64,000 bases of DNA, taken from assembly GCA_026874595.1 (NCBI GenBank), contig CM049317.1:32104901-32168900 (forward strand). The letters run 5' to 3'. A program made the position numbers and the translations under genes. Below are positions 47,024 to 59,279 of this stretch, in pieces; positions within the stretch are counted from its first letter, which is position 1, and the number at the start of each line of letters is the position of its first letter. Under the pieces are notes generated by a model. The model did not search any database and was not told the DNA's origin. It saw only the letters and a program-made list of their open reading frames with translations. The DNA comes from Sipunculus nudus. Lineage: Eukaryota; Annelida; Sipuncula; Golfingiida; Sipunculidae.

Positions 47024-49479
47024 ATTTGATTTGCACAAAAAAAAAAAAAACAACCATATCCTATATTATGTATAGTTTTGTCACAAGGACATAGAGTCAA
47101 AGACATACCATTAAGTTGATAAAATACAGTATCATTTCCTGATGAATAAACATGAACGGTCAGAATAAAATTATACAATAGTATTAAATAAACATCGGTT
47201 CAATAGTGTGTTCTCGAAGAAATACTGTACACAAATCTTAACTATACAGCCGATATATGAAATACTATACACATATCTTAACTATACAGCGGATATATAT
47301 CATATCACACGGACAGAGTCAATGACATACAATTATGGAAAAGAAAAAGCTTTGCACCAAATTAGAGTTATCCTCCTAGAATGTTTGGTAACAAAGATAC
47401 GTTGATAAATATGCTTGATTCAAGTATCTAAGAAATTAGATTCCTGTTGTTACCTGGCAGTATTTATAACATTATTTGTTATATTATTATTTGACAAATG
47501 ATTTTTTTCTTACATATTTGAAAGATACTGGTTGTGATGATTGCAGACTGAGCTGATCTCTCAGGCACCTGGCTACCGAGTTAGCTAGGGTAGGCTTCTG
47601 GAACCTCAATAAGTTTAATGATTCGATATATCACGTAATCTGCAAAACCTTGCCTAAGCATCAATAAAGTGTCTGCGTTCATTATTTCAGACAAATGTTA
47701 AGTAGTTTATTATTTCAAACCTTGCACGGTATGTACATTTTAAATGTTTATTACTTATAATGTCATTTGAACTTTGACCCCCTTGAAATCACCATGGCTA
47801 TGTCTTTTCTTTAGGTAAGACACATTTAACTTCTTCTCTCCAAGTTTTGTTTCAACTTGTCCCTGAAATCTCATTTAGGTACGGCACTGCCAAGATAATC
47901 CGAGCATAAAATTAAAGTTTATATCAAGTTTAATACACAGAGTACTTTTAAAAGGTCTCTGAAAAAAATGTCGAATGCTTGTTTCACCTGAGAGAATTAT
48001 ATCCTACCATTTCACCAATAAGCCTTTAAAATTAAATCATAAGCAAATTAAGAGGTAGGTGTTTAACATTTAGCTGGCTTTCATTGCACTGTAAAAGAAG
48101 TGTACAGACCTGGGAGCAAAATAGAAAACCACTGTGTAAATGCTTTAAGGGATGATGTCTGCTCAGCTGGTAACAAATAGCCTTTGTCTCGACATATATG
48201 AGTCTGCAAAATAAAAATATGTTTTTGATAAAGGCCGTAGATTTATTCATACTGTTCTCTCTTCTATTCTATTCTGACTGTTTTCTATTGGATACAAACG
48301 TTAAGCGTTTATGTGTAGCCATTCCTGAATTTTCTTTTTTTTTACGCTGTAACTGATCCCATAATATAATAAGTATGCATATAGCTTATGAACGTGATAT
48401 TCATTAGACCTCTGAAAGATTCTCACAACCAGACTGTGTTACGGTATCTGAAGCTATGAAGTGAAACTGGTAAATAACCTGTAATGTGTACTAAGCTTTA
48501 GCTTTGTTTGTTAACGAGCTATCATATCAAGTATTTGATAAACCTGAATTTTGTCAAAATTGTCTTTAACTGCTCCATTAAATATGGAACTATCAAAAGA
48601 TTTAAACATATTACATGCATAATATAAATGGCATACAGTTAAAAATAATATATAACACAAAACAAACAGAAAAAAGTGTTTAGGTACAGGTTTCCAGGGA
48701 TATTGTTCATGTGTCTAAAGATATATATGATTCAGATTATTACACTAGAATCGCTTGCTGGATTTATGGTGCAATTGGTAAAAATACATTTTTAAGAAAA
48801 GGGGATTAACTGTTTGGGATGTTTGTAACTATTTCTGGTTGGCGAACTGAAATAAAAATGCACGTTTTAGTTTTATAAAATAATTCCAAATGATTTCGCC
48901 TACTCCTTCCTTATTAAGTCTTAAGCACTCATCATATGCTACTTTTTAATGATAAAATTTATATCCAGCATCACATTTTGTGGCATATGGGTATTTTATA
49001 GAATGGATGGCTTATTTTTTATCCTAAAAAAAGTATTATTTATAAATGACAATAAATGTTAAATTTTAAAATACCCAGTCATTTCTCAGTTCATTCTTAC
49101 ATAAAGTATAGAGTTTCATCACGCTCGTTTACTGCTATTTCTTGCCTTTAATATAGCTGACAACAGCACAGCAATATCTGTAACATGTATATATTTCGGT
49201 GGAGTAATCTTTTTCAATTAAATAATAACAAATGTCATGTCAACGTTAAAGTTTGACATTTTTATCAATTTGATGATACTGCCTTTGTTCTCTTATTGCA
49301 GCAAGCTTACATAAGAGAGTTAACGACGAGATTACCTCAGTTACCTTGCCTTTCTACACAAAATATTTCAAAGCTGTGAGTGCATTTAGATAAAAAATAT
49401 TTTAGAAGTCTAGTGGTACAGAGGTTTAGACAAAGGTGCTTAAATTCTGAGGCGAATAATCTTTTCAGCGTATCGTCCT
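47024..49479. other. AT-rich stretch with a small tandem duplication
   Basis: At 47220-47300 a unit of about 40 bp (AAATACTxTACACAxATCTTA then ACTATACAGC) is present twice in tandem. A CACAAGGACATAGAGTCAAA segment near 47081 recurs in shortened form near 47308. The rest shows no supported frame. Confidence 0.5.
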
Positions 49480-50216
49480 TCAGTCCAAATACAGATTGTC
49501 AAAACAACGGTTAATTACATTTTTTCCTATAAGCAGTGGGGTTTACGGTTGAATGGTGTGTCCTTCACTAGTAAAATTGTTGTAGGGAATAACATTACAA
49601 AATTAGAAAAGGTTACAACTACTTCTACAAACCCGTGGTACTCCAATTTCTCCCCAACTGCTACTTCTTTATCCTGTATTTGATAAATGTCTGGCGGTAC
49701 TAAGCAACTGCTCAAATGAAGCACAGGTCGTAAGGGGAATCTTAAGGGCCTCTTTTACCTGATTGTAAGATTCGTTAAGCCCGTACCAGAATCTAGACCG
49801 TAAACTAATAGCTGCTTCCCTTGCTCTGATGGCCTCAACGGTTTTCAAGCTAAATAGCATTTTCTGTAATATACAGCTCCATTTTACCACATTTTTCCCA
49901 GACGCCTGTTTCGTCCCATTGAACTGCTCTCTCACTAAATCAATATCAACGACTTACTCAAAAGTTAGGTAAATTGTTGGAGGAGTTCTCGGGATGAACT
50001 ATCGGAATCTAAACACACGCAGAGTCATGCTGAGGTACCCCTTAGGGAGGACCTAATGGCTTCAACCACTTCAGCATCTGAATGTAAAGGGTTATCTAAT
50101 AGGAACTGAACATGGTACCTCCACTGAAGATACGGAAGATATTGAGCAGAAAGAACTCCAGAAAAGCAAGGTAATCTTGGTTTTTGTGTTATCATGTAGT
50201 TAAGAGATGGTGTCAT
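49480..50216 (-). pseudogene. Broken retrotransposon gag followed by aspartic protease end
   Basis: Read on the minus strand. Segment 50216-50025 carries P-R-L-P-C-F-S-G, then Y-L-Q-W-R-Y-H-V and A-I-R-S-S-L-R-G, a pattern I associate with PNMA-like Ty3 Gag. After stops and frame changes, 49965-49669 continues with D-I-D-L-V-R-E-Q-F and L-R-S-R-F-W-Y-G-L, also typical of Gag. Overlapping in another frame, 49724-49527 shows Y-H-G-F-V-E-V and V-K-D-T-P-F, and the third frame at 49536-49480 holds L-L-I-G-K-N-V-I-N. That sequence of motifs is the C-terminal half of a retropepsin (the L-L-x-G-x-N element). The catalytic D-T/S-G motif is not visible in the remaining sequence. At least two frameshifts and several stops separate the parts, and no reverse transcriptase follows downstream. 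Identification by motif order is fairly secure; the exact clade is inferred. Confidence 0.75.
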
Positions 50217-50427
50217 AGGTCTGTGTGTTCAATTCTTTCGTCAAATTGTTATAATTGTTCATGTTTCAAATTGTCTAAGAAGTGATCTAATGGATCACTC
50301 TTTTTCTAATTTAGTATCATACACCTCCTTTTATACTTAAGTTGCGAATACTGGCTCAAACATATACATATACATTCTACACATACATGTACAATATATA
50401 CATATATAATATATATATATATATATA

Positions 50428-50471
<44 letters not shown>

Positions 50472-52520
50472 CTTTACAAGCCTTACATGGTGCAAATTAA
50501 CGTTAACATGTATATAAAGGTTTCTCCGTGAGGAGACTACAGTACTCGCGCAGTAATCATATGGACTGGAAATAGTGTGGGTTCTTCCCTGCTTATGGAG
50601 ATATTACAATAAGAAAGTATTGTTGCAATAATATTGGGCTGAAAGAAACAAGTAAAACACGTGACGTAGCAGATATGAGTAGAATAACCTAATTTATAAA
50701 CTGAAAACTCAAAACTGTTTCTGCTTGTGACTGCGTTTTTTGTGTTCTTAGACTAAAAAAAAAACTAAATACGTTCACTTCAGCCCTGACCGATAAGGCG
50801 GACGGACGTATAGAGGGGCTGCGCGGTAATGTATCGGTGAGTTTTCCTTATTCTTTAATAAGATACAGTCAGCTCAATATATTTATTCAGATTATAATCA
50901 GTAATATGTTATATACTATGTTATAAAATTCAAGATCCATTTAAACCAGGAATTTCCATTTCATGCGCTATTTACACCAACTTGTTACCAATTCAGAGAG
51001 TCATGTGATACGACCGCCACCCCACATTGTCAAGAAAACAATAAGATTAGTGCAAGCTGATTTTGAGTGAGTAAAGACTACTCTGACAATCTTAACATCA
51101 ATTGAATAACGAGTCGCGTTAAGCAATGTTACAAACAGTATTTTATTATCTTCACTCATGTTATCAATAATTCAGATATATAATAACAGCCTAGTCGGAA
51201 TATTCGTACTTTGTTGTTAACCAAGAGATGATATATAGTAATAAATATATGTGTTATGACAATTACTTCGTATTTCTAGCCGACTGGACCAAGCTTTCCG
51301 TCCGAGTTGAGCAGTTACCATTAAAAAAATAAAACCATTGACAAAGGGAATAATTTAAAGGTTTAAACAGTAAATTTACTCAAACAGTGCTGTTTTGTTA
51401 GAAGAAAAATAGGGGCCCGAATTAGTTCCAGATTTGTTCGCCAGATGGCGGCACTGTTGTTAGATGACATTATTTCTCTCAGTGTTAAAAGACAATTTTG
51501 AAATGGAGTGCTCCATGTAGAATGTATTTAAATGGGAAATAAGAATATTTCGTTTACTTTATTTAGAGAGTTCCCATCAGTTTCCCCAATGCTTAAGAGC
51601 CTTATTTTTTACTGACGTGAGCCATTGGGGTTTATAAACGTGGTCCAGTGGCCTCCAGTTCATAATGTACATATTTATCTCGTATCTTTCATAGGTTTGC
51701 AATGCAACGGAGTATTACTTGTTAATCTAAATTCATGTCACATAAAATTCGTATTGCATAAAAACATGATAAATAAAGTATAAGACAAAAGTTATTACTG
51801 CCCTGCTTTCTGGTAACCTACGCGAACAAAGATAACAAAGTGAGCCTACCAGTAAACGAAGAGCATACACTTGAAGCAACCTATCGTGGTGCCGTACGGA
51901 AGTCAACGGAATCTTGCATTCTCCATAGGACACCTCGTCAACAGAGGAAACGTCACTTGTTTATAAAACTTGTCAGAAAAAGTTTTAGAAAAAATTTGCC
52001 ACGCAGAACATAAACACATTTATACGTGTTGACACGTGAGACTTGCGGTCAACTAAAATTAAATATTCATGAACACAACAAACGCCAGGTCATGGCCCGT
52101 GTCGTACTATAAATACATCAGTACACGGAGGACCAATATACAGTTGGTCTCTGCAACGCTAAATGATTCCACCCGTACATATACATTAAGGTTATAAATG
52201 TATAAAAACAACGGGAGCACCTTTGTTTACCAGTGGACATACATAAAAGCATATACATCATTACGACCGGTATTGTGCTGTTATAATTTAACAATATAAC
52301 AATTCCTTGACACCTGACAGTATATATGAAAGAATATTAATACAATAGCTACTGTGAACAAACAATAACCTTATTTGATAAATAATCTACCAAGGATTAT
52401 ATAAACAGATGAACCATAATTAAATATTTCTTTCCATGCTCACTCCAGGGGAGCAGTTGGAATCAATAAAAAAAATAGAGGGGCGGAGGGTTGAACAGTC
52501 AAATCCACCTAAAGGGGTTA
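50217..52520. other. AT-rich stretch including a TA tract
   Basis: Apart from the TA tract listed separately I see nothing supported. CCAGATGGCGGCAC at about 51441 resembles a CTCF-type core, but a single match is weak. Confidence 0.4.
50403..50469. repeat. (TA)n microsatellite
   Basis: About 65 bp of TA repeat with two AATAA interruptions. Confidence 0.95.
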
Positions 52521-53250
52521 CACACTAGTTGTCACTTCACACCCTGGGATTACAAGCATACCGCATTAAGGACAAATCACTTTACAGGGAATGTAATCAG
52601 ATAGCCGCAGTTTACAGCATGCTGGTTTATATCTCTTCCCTTTGTCTCATTAGCGTTATGATGCTTCTGTTAGGCTTGTATACTACTCTGAAAAGCCACT
52701 GCGTCAGCGACGGCATATTGTTTCCCTTTTGTTTGAGAGACAAAACAAGGTTGATGAACGGGTCCAAATTGGTATTGTCTGAATACCCTCCTTACTGATA
52801 AACAAAATCTTCAATATCAGTTCAGGATCACAATATCTCTAATCAGCATTACCGGGCCCTATGTATACTAAATATTGATTTGACGATGCTATATTTGTAT
52901 CTCCGATACAGTTTGGTATGTTTTCAATCAGACAGTCACCATCAGAAGTCCCATAAGGTACCTGTGCGAAAGCATTACCCGATTTACAATGATGAATTCT
53001 ATTACGAAGCTAATATCGAAGATTCTTAATAGCATTTTTTATTTTCAACCCCTTACCTGTCCAGTACCTGAATTTAATCCAAGATTGCGCTTCATATTTC
53101 TAAAGTAAAAAATTTTAAACATGTATAAAAAAACATAATTAAGCGAAATGTGAGTCAACAGAATAAGACGACCATCCAGGATTCTTAAGGGTCAAGTTAT
53201 GCTAAGGCACATTTAACATGTCTTTTGCATTTGAGCAAAACCACTCTCCA
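52520..53250 (-). repeat. Dispersed repeat family 2, copy 3
   Basis: The inverted partner of copy 2. The landmark GGTACCTGTGCGAAAGCATT with ACCCG at 52960-52983 is the complement of 41484-41507, and CAAGTTATGCTAAGGCACAT near 53192 corresponds to the complement of 41250 downward. It keeps an 89-codon plus-strand frame (52529-52798) of unknown nature that resembles the one in copy 2. Confidence 0.62.
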
Positions 53251-54112
53251 TTCAATACTAATCACTAATTAAAGACTTACATTATCGATGTGAACAACAA
53301 TTTATTAAATTATTCAATTAAGACAATCATGTTGAAATAATATATGTTGATGCATATGTATATAATTCCTTTTTGAGTAGGCGAAGAATAATAGATGGTT
53401 GAATTATCTGTTTCATACACACTGGTTATGGCAATATAGATACATTGTGTACAAAGGTATGCAATCATGTTACATGTGAAAGTGACATTATATATTATTA
53501 ATAATTATACTGTTACTTTATGTTCTATTTATGCAATTATTTGATTGAATTATTGTTTTTAAAGTATTTAACTTTGGGCCTGAGGCCTTCTCCTGAATAA
53601 ATTTATGTTCTGTACTGTTCCTCAAATTTTGTAATATGAAATTATTTTATAAATATATATGCCATGAAAAATGTGTTGGGTGGCGGTGGGCAACACGATC
53701 TAGATATATTCCCCCTCCTGCAAAGAGTTGCTTGTTAGGACCGCAAGATATTAATATGAGGCCATTGTTGTCTCAGCAAACTACCTTGATACAACGACGC
53801 CGAAAGGCCGTTTTATATTTCTGTAGTTCGCAAGGTATTTAAAATTCTTTATTGATTTTAATGCAATTTGTATGGGAGGAACAATCGAGCTAAGGAATAA
53901 TAAATTGTGGGGCGGATCGATTATTCTTTTAGAGATGTAAGGGTACACAGAAAAAAGAGCATGCATAAAGACAAAACATTCAATGTGAAACAATGCATGT
54001 TTTTTTGTTCACGTGGTTATTGATAAGAATTATCAGTTTTCAGTATACTATACTGTAGAGTAACCTATCACAAAATACGAGAGTAAAGATTGTTAACTCT
54101 TAAACATCGGCC

Positions 54113-54158
<46 letters not shown>

Positions 54159-54279
54159 ATTATATATAATTATTTAATATTAATTATATAATCTCTCGTT
54201 TTGCCCATTGATAGGATTTTCTCAATAACTAACATTGGTATAGATTTTCCAAATAGCAATTATAAGACTGTATTAAAAT
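53251..54279. other. AT-rich stretch including a TA tract
   Basis: No supported genes. Two short frames overlap on opposite strands near 53636-53993 without motifs. Confidence 0.4.
54115..54156. repeat. (TA)n microsatellite
   Basis: About 42 bp of TA dinucleotide directly left of dispersed family 1 copy B. Confidence 0.93.
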
Positions 54280-55130
54280 AACTGTAACCATGCCGCATTT
54301 CTGCAGCATTCTGGATATGTTTTTGACAGCAACGGATGGTATCCTGACAGGTTCCTTCTAGTTCATTATTCGGCACTGTTGACTTCATAGTAACGTCATA
54401 CACGCCGGTTCCCAGCTTTTATATCGATATACCAACACATTAATAACATTTGTAAATCAAGATTCGATGCTAGTTTTTTTTCAACTACAAAGTATGTTGT
54501 TCCCTATATAATACCAAAGGAAAAATTTCGTGGTTAGTAATCAGATTTCTGAATACTCGGGTAATGTTTATGAATTGGTTTCAACGAGATCATTTTATGG
54601 TGACCAACGGATATAAAACATCCGCACTCTTATCTGCAAAAAGACTGTTTTCTGCAGAATGCATTCACCTCATGGCAAATATATTCTCTGGGATAACATT
54701 TTGAATGCATATCTACGGTTAAACCTGGATTTCTGACCACTAACTGGACGCGAAAAAGCTATTACCATTATAAAATGCTTGCCTATGTTTGGTTCGACTG
54801 GCTAGAATGTAACAAGGGCCCGACTGGCCGTCAATCACAGTTGTCAGTGACCTAAATGCAGCTGTTCAATATAATTTACACAGTTTTAACTCTACCTCTG
54901 ACTAAAACCCACAAAATTATTATACAGACTCGGCGATATTGTTATTAAAATTTTGTAAAATCATGCTTAATAGTCGTAACCATTGAAATCATAAACGACA
55001 GTAAATTATAAAAAAAAAAATATTACAGTGTGCTAATTGAAAGTTTGTTTGAAACTCACTAAGAAATTTATTACAAATAGTAACTATTTATATGTGTACA
55101 GATAAAGTATTCATTATATATGACCACAAA
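54280..55130 (-). repeat. Dispersed repeat family 1, copy B
   Basis: The inverted partner of 23380-24510. Complement landmarks are AAGGAACCTGTCAGGATACC, CATAAACATTACCCGAGTA, ATCTGATTACTAACC, TTGACGGCCAGTCGGGC and GTCAGAGGTAGAGTTAAAA. The copy spans the part that is missing in copy C. No coding capacity was found. Confidence 0.7.
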
Positions 55131-57500
55131 GTGAAATGTACATGATGATGTATGTTTCCATAGAAACTGGCCCATGCAAAATTGACGACCTTAACCTGCG
55201 GCTCTGCAAACAGGTCAAGCTACAAGCAATGTAGTTTTATTTGTGGTTACTGTCGTGAATGTCTGAGCTATATGAGATCAGACTCCTTGGGCTGCCTCGA
55301 CAGTCCGTCCTTGCATCAGCATGATAAAACGGGTCGAAGCATATGCCGTATCCTTCTTTATCTGCCACGTTTAACAAAAATAGTATGCATTGTTCTGTGC
55401 CAAAACACATTGTTGACATTGTAGTTTATGATCGTATGCTCTATGTGGCAAGAGGGAAACTAAGGTAAGTGCCCGCTAACAGGAAAACGAAATTTCTGCT
55501 ATTCTGAATCTCAAATGTTAATTTTAGAGAGAAAAAAATAATAACCTGCTAGTTATTTTCAGGTGGTCGCGAAAACGAAGTGGCCGTTAGACAAGATGTC
55601 ACCCGAAAATGGATTTGGATTGCACTTTGAAAGATTAGGGATACTGTATCTGAACTGGTAATTTTGCCCGGAGAAACGGTTATTTGGGGATACAGATATT
55701 TTTTTGAAAGGTACCCCCTAGTCAATTTCGTAAACATCTTGAGTGGACATGCATGACATTTCAAAGTTACTGTTCTTGACAATCAGGCATATTCTATCTG
55801 ACTCTGTACAAACTTTGAACAAACCTATCAGTACACATTGCATACTTGAAATCTTTTAATATTTTCCGTGTTTATCGATTTTCCGCAGTGAACTTTTTCA
55901 TGTCCTTGTATGAGAGCTCTCTGAGACAATAGGTAGATACAAAGTTCATGTTGTATAAAGGAACATGGTCTCCTCAAAATGTGTCTTCTTATTCAAAGTG
56001 CCTTTGTCCTAGTAACTAAAGATTGCAACAGAAAACAAAAATTAGGATTGACGAATTAGCTCCCGGCTTTCAGTCCTGTACTCTCCGCCGGACAAAAGGA
56101 GCTAACATGGCAAGACGTATGACACAATGTAAGCTGAAATTAGGTCACAATGAAATTCGATATTGCGACCAAGTTCAATTCGTAGCAACTATGGCTTTTT
56201 ATGCTTATAATGGAACATCTGGTACCGCAAACATAGTGTTGCTTCCATTTATATCAATCTACAATGCTCTTAGGTCCAACTGTAACAAAAAAAAAAAAAA
56301 TAGAAAAAATGCGGCCATTTTGACATTCAAAATGGCGGCTGGAGTCACGGCTAAATAACGGCACCTGACATTTGAGAAATCAGCACTACTATATTGAAAA
56401 TGTAAGCCAATAAAATTTACTTTGGCTCAACAATCCACCTGTATCCATATATCTGTAATGTATACTATAACATACACTGTCTCAACATACTTGCCGGTGT
56501 CAGAATTTGATAACTTAATTGTCATCACAACTTATGAATAATTGTAAATATGACATACCCCTTAGAAGGGTTTATGGCGTGTTGCGGTGATTCGAAGCCA
56601 CACACACATTGCGGAATGGCTACTAAATCGGTAAGATTAGTGAAAAAAAATAATTGAAAATAGCAAATGTGTCTTAAGATAAGCCTGTGGTAGTATATTC
56701 GAAAACGTTTAAGTATAGGCTTGATACACCATATGAGGTCCGTCCCAACTAAATTATTTCCACACACAGAAAGGAAGAAGTATCCAACACTATAAAAAGG
56801 TAACTATTCATTGCCTCTGCCAGGAGGGTATGCGTTCATCTTCGTTTGTGCGTGTGTTTGTGTGCTAGTTCACAACTTACTCCCAGAGATTTATTAATTT
56901 CATAATATAAAACATTTAGAGCCTTTCGGAAATGGGCCAATGAATAATCAATCATTTTTTTGGTGTGGATCCGGGATATGACCGGATTCAGTACTGCCAT
57001 CAAAGAAAATTCACAAATGGAGAGTAACTTATGCTATAATATGGTACGGATAAGTGATTGCAAATATGCGTTTGGGAGCATATCTACCATGGAGTTTGCT
57101 TGGACTCCTGATTAGTGGTTTATTCGTCCAATGTATATTGTTTTTCGTTGGCGTTTCATTTACTCTAGACCTAGACGCAAAAAAATCAAGAAAACAGTCC
57201 AGTGTACCTAATTTTGTAAATCTTCAATTCATATGACGTGGTTGACATGGTGATGTGATTCACGCACTATATTAACATAATGACAGCAGCAAAAATTAAT
57301 CCATGATTTGCAACACTTGCTATAGATAATAATACATCTAAGGTTCTGACCGCCTGCCCCTTAACTTCATTTATTTCTTTGTTCCAACGGGACGGATTTC
57401 CAACAAAAGTGACCGATCGGCCATGACGCTTGGCCGACAAGCATGAAATTTTAGACCATCAAACACAATAGTAATTTTATCAAATTGAAAAAGCCAAATT
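55131..57500. other. Non-coding stretch with one strong hairpin
   Basis: No frame I can support, including the 111-codon one at 56023-56358. An inverted repeat at 56310-56338 (GCGGCCATTTTGA, three-base loop, TCAAAATGGCGGC) has one mismatch over 13 bp. Confidence 0.45.
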
Positions 57501-57790
57501 AAGACTTCAGATGTCATCTTGACCTTTGACCCTTTGACACCAAAGTCGACAGGGTTCTTCCTTTAATGATGGGTCACACACATGTTAAGACTAAATCAAA
57601 ACAGGACTTGTCTCTACTGGTTGATAAAGGTCAAGGTAACCTGTTTTCAAACGAATCTCACAACTTGGTTTACATATTTGTGTTTCCTATCAAATTTGAA
57701 GACTTACTTTGTTCAAACATTCACAAGAAATCCAAAAATTCCACATATAATTTGTCTTGTTTTATCGGATAATTTATGGCCAATGTCACA
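57500..57790 (+). repeat. Probable dispersed repeat with TTGACCTTTGACCC motif
   Basis: The segment starts with TTGACCTTTGACCCTTTGAC followed by ACCAAAGTCGACAGGG and a GATGGGTCACAC segment. This order resembles a dispersed repeat I remember as common in bivalve genomes. I cannot find another full copy in the window, so this rests on general knowledge. Two overlapping frames here (57566-57803) are not supported. Confidence 0.3.
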
Positions 57791-58121
57791 AGTGTATGGG
57801 TAATGATGCAATAACAATATTATTATACACCAACATTGAATAATTTTGACACAAATTGAAATGACAGAAAATAACATTACTTATATAATTACTGTTTACA
57901 CACTAATTTTGAGGCCATTTCCTACCCCCTCTTATCCTCAATTTATTTCCCTAAAATTATCACTTGCACATATACCATTTATATCACAGGCATATTTGTA
58001 GGATTAAGACATATAATTGGGTTTTAATACCTACCGATCTTCTTCGCGCCAGGGGTGGCGTATAAGGCCATAAATTGAGGCTTAATAAATGTTTAATAAT
58101 TCTTTAAGCACAAATTACACA
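57791..58121. other. AT-rich spacer, nothing recognised
   Basis: No supported content. Confidence 0.4.
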
Positions 58122-58182
58122 AATATATATATATAAATAAATAAATATATATATATATATATAAATATATATATATATATTA
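58122..58182. repeat. (TA)n microsatellite with AAATAA interruptions
   Basis: About 60 bp, 100 bp left of the longest TA tract in the window. Confidence 0.93.
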
Positions 58183-58283
58183 ATATGACAGAATATTCAA
58201 AATAACATTATAATAAAACGAATACTTTTTCAGCCGTATTGATGTCACTATGTATTCTTCTTTACAATGAACCAGCATGGCTA

Positions 58284-58285
<2 letters not shown>

Positions 58286-58342
<57 letters not shown>

Positions 58343-58348
58343 ATACAA

Positions 58349-58429
<81 letters not shown>
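58286..58429. repeat. (TA)n microsatellite, longest in the window
   Basis: About 144 bp, nearly pure TA with two short interruptions. It causes four overlapping Tyr-Ile open frames on both strands, none of which is a gene. Confidence 0.97.
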
Positions 58430-58431
<2 letters not shown>

Positions 58432-59279
58432 GCCTCACAGCATATATTGCCACCAGCTCTCCCTGCTGCATGCAAAGTCTCCCTGCCGACACTTAATTCT
58501 TTTGTACCCTTCCAGTACAAATGAAAGGTATCCAGTAATACTCACTGATAACAACACTGTACACCATACTACAGTTGCGAAAACCATTCTGCGGATCCCC
58601 TGAGTTTTAATACTAATGGAAATAATAATAACAGGATGTATTATTCACTAACGGCTCCAGCAGAAAACCCATATGCATCCGAGTAAATTGGATTAGTGGT
58701 ATGGCCATAGGCGTATACAGCAAACTGAAGCTGATAACATTGTCATCAACAGCGTATCCGTTGGCCCCTATATTTTAAATTGTCGCATCGTACCAAGACG
58801 GCAGTATAACCAAAACAGGGAACTATCCGGGAAAGGTTTGGCAATGGTTGTATGAATAGGTATGAAACATACTTTCATTTGCATTTTACAGTCAGTACGA
58901 ACGTCTTCACAGACAGATCTGATTTTGAATTGTCTGCGTCAAAACCTTTGTTGTACTGTTATAAAAAAAAAGTTTTATTTGCAATTGATTGAAAAGTTTT
59001 TTTTTTATGTTACTTTGAATAATTCAACCAAACAATGTCTTATTAAAATAGGTGACCTATTGGTCATGACGGTCAGCTGATTGTTGATTTGTTCGTATTG
59101 GTTAATGTGTGATATTAGCGGCATCTATGTGTTTGGTACTGGTTGTCCTAAAGGCTCTGAACAAAATCCTAATGTTTATCCAAATGAAGTCATATTGACC
59201 TAATTACCAATTTAGAAGAATAAGCACCTGTAATGATGAAAATGTCTTGACAATTAAAAAAAAAAACACAGGTTGCGTG
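58430..59279. other. AT-rich stretch, nothing recognised
   Basis: No supported frame or repeat partner. Confidence 0.4.

Noticed and set aside
51441-51454. CCAGATGGCGGCAC resembling a CTCF-type core.
   Set aside because: A single short match without neighbours or conservation evidence.
56023-56358. A 111-codon frame ending in a Lys-rich stretch.
   Set aside because: It runs through an A-homopolymer and the hairpin at 56310, and has no domain or codon signature.
58239-58603. Four frames of 76-108 codons with long Tyr-Ile runs.
   Set aside because: Translations of the (TA)n tract on both strands.
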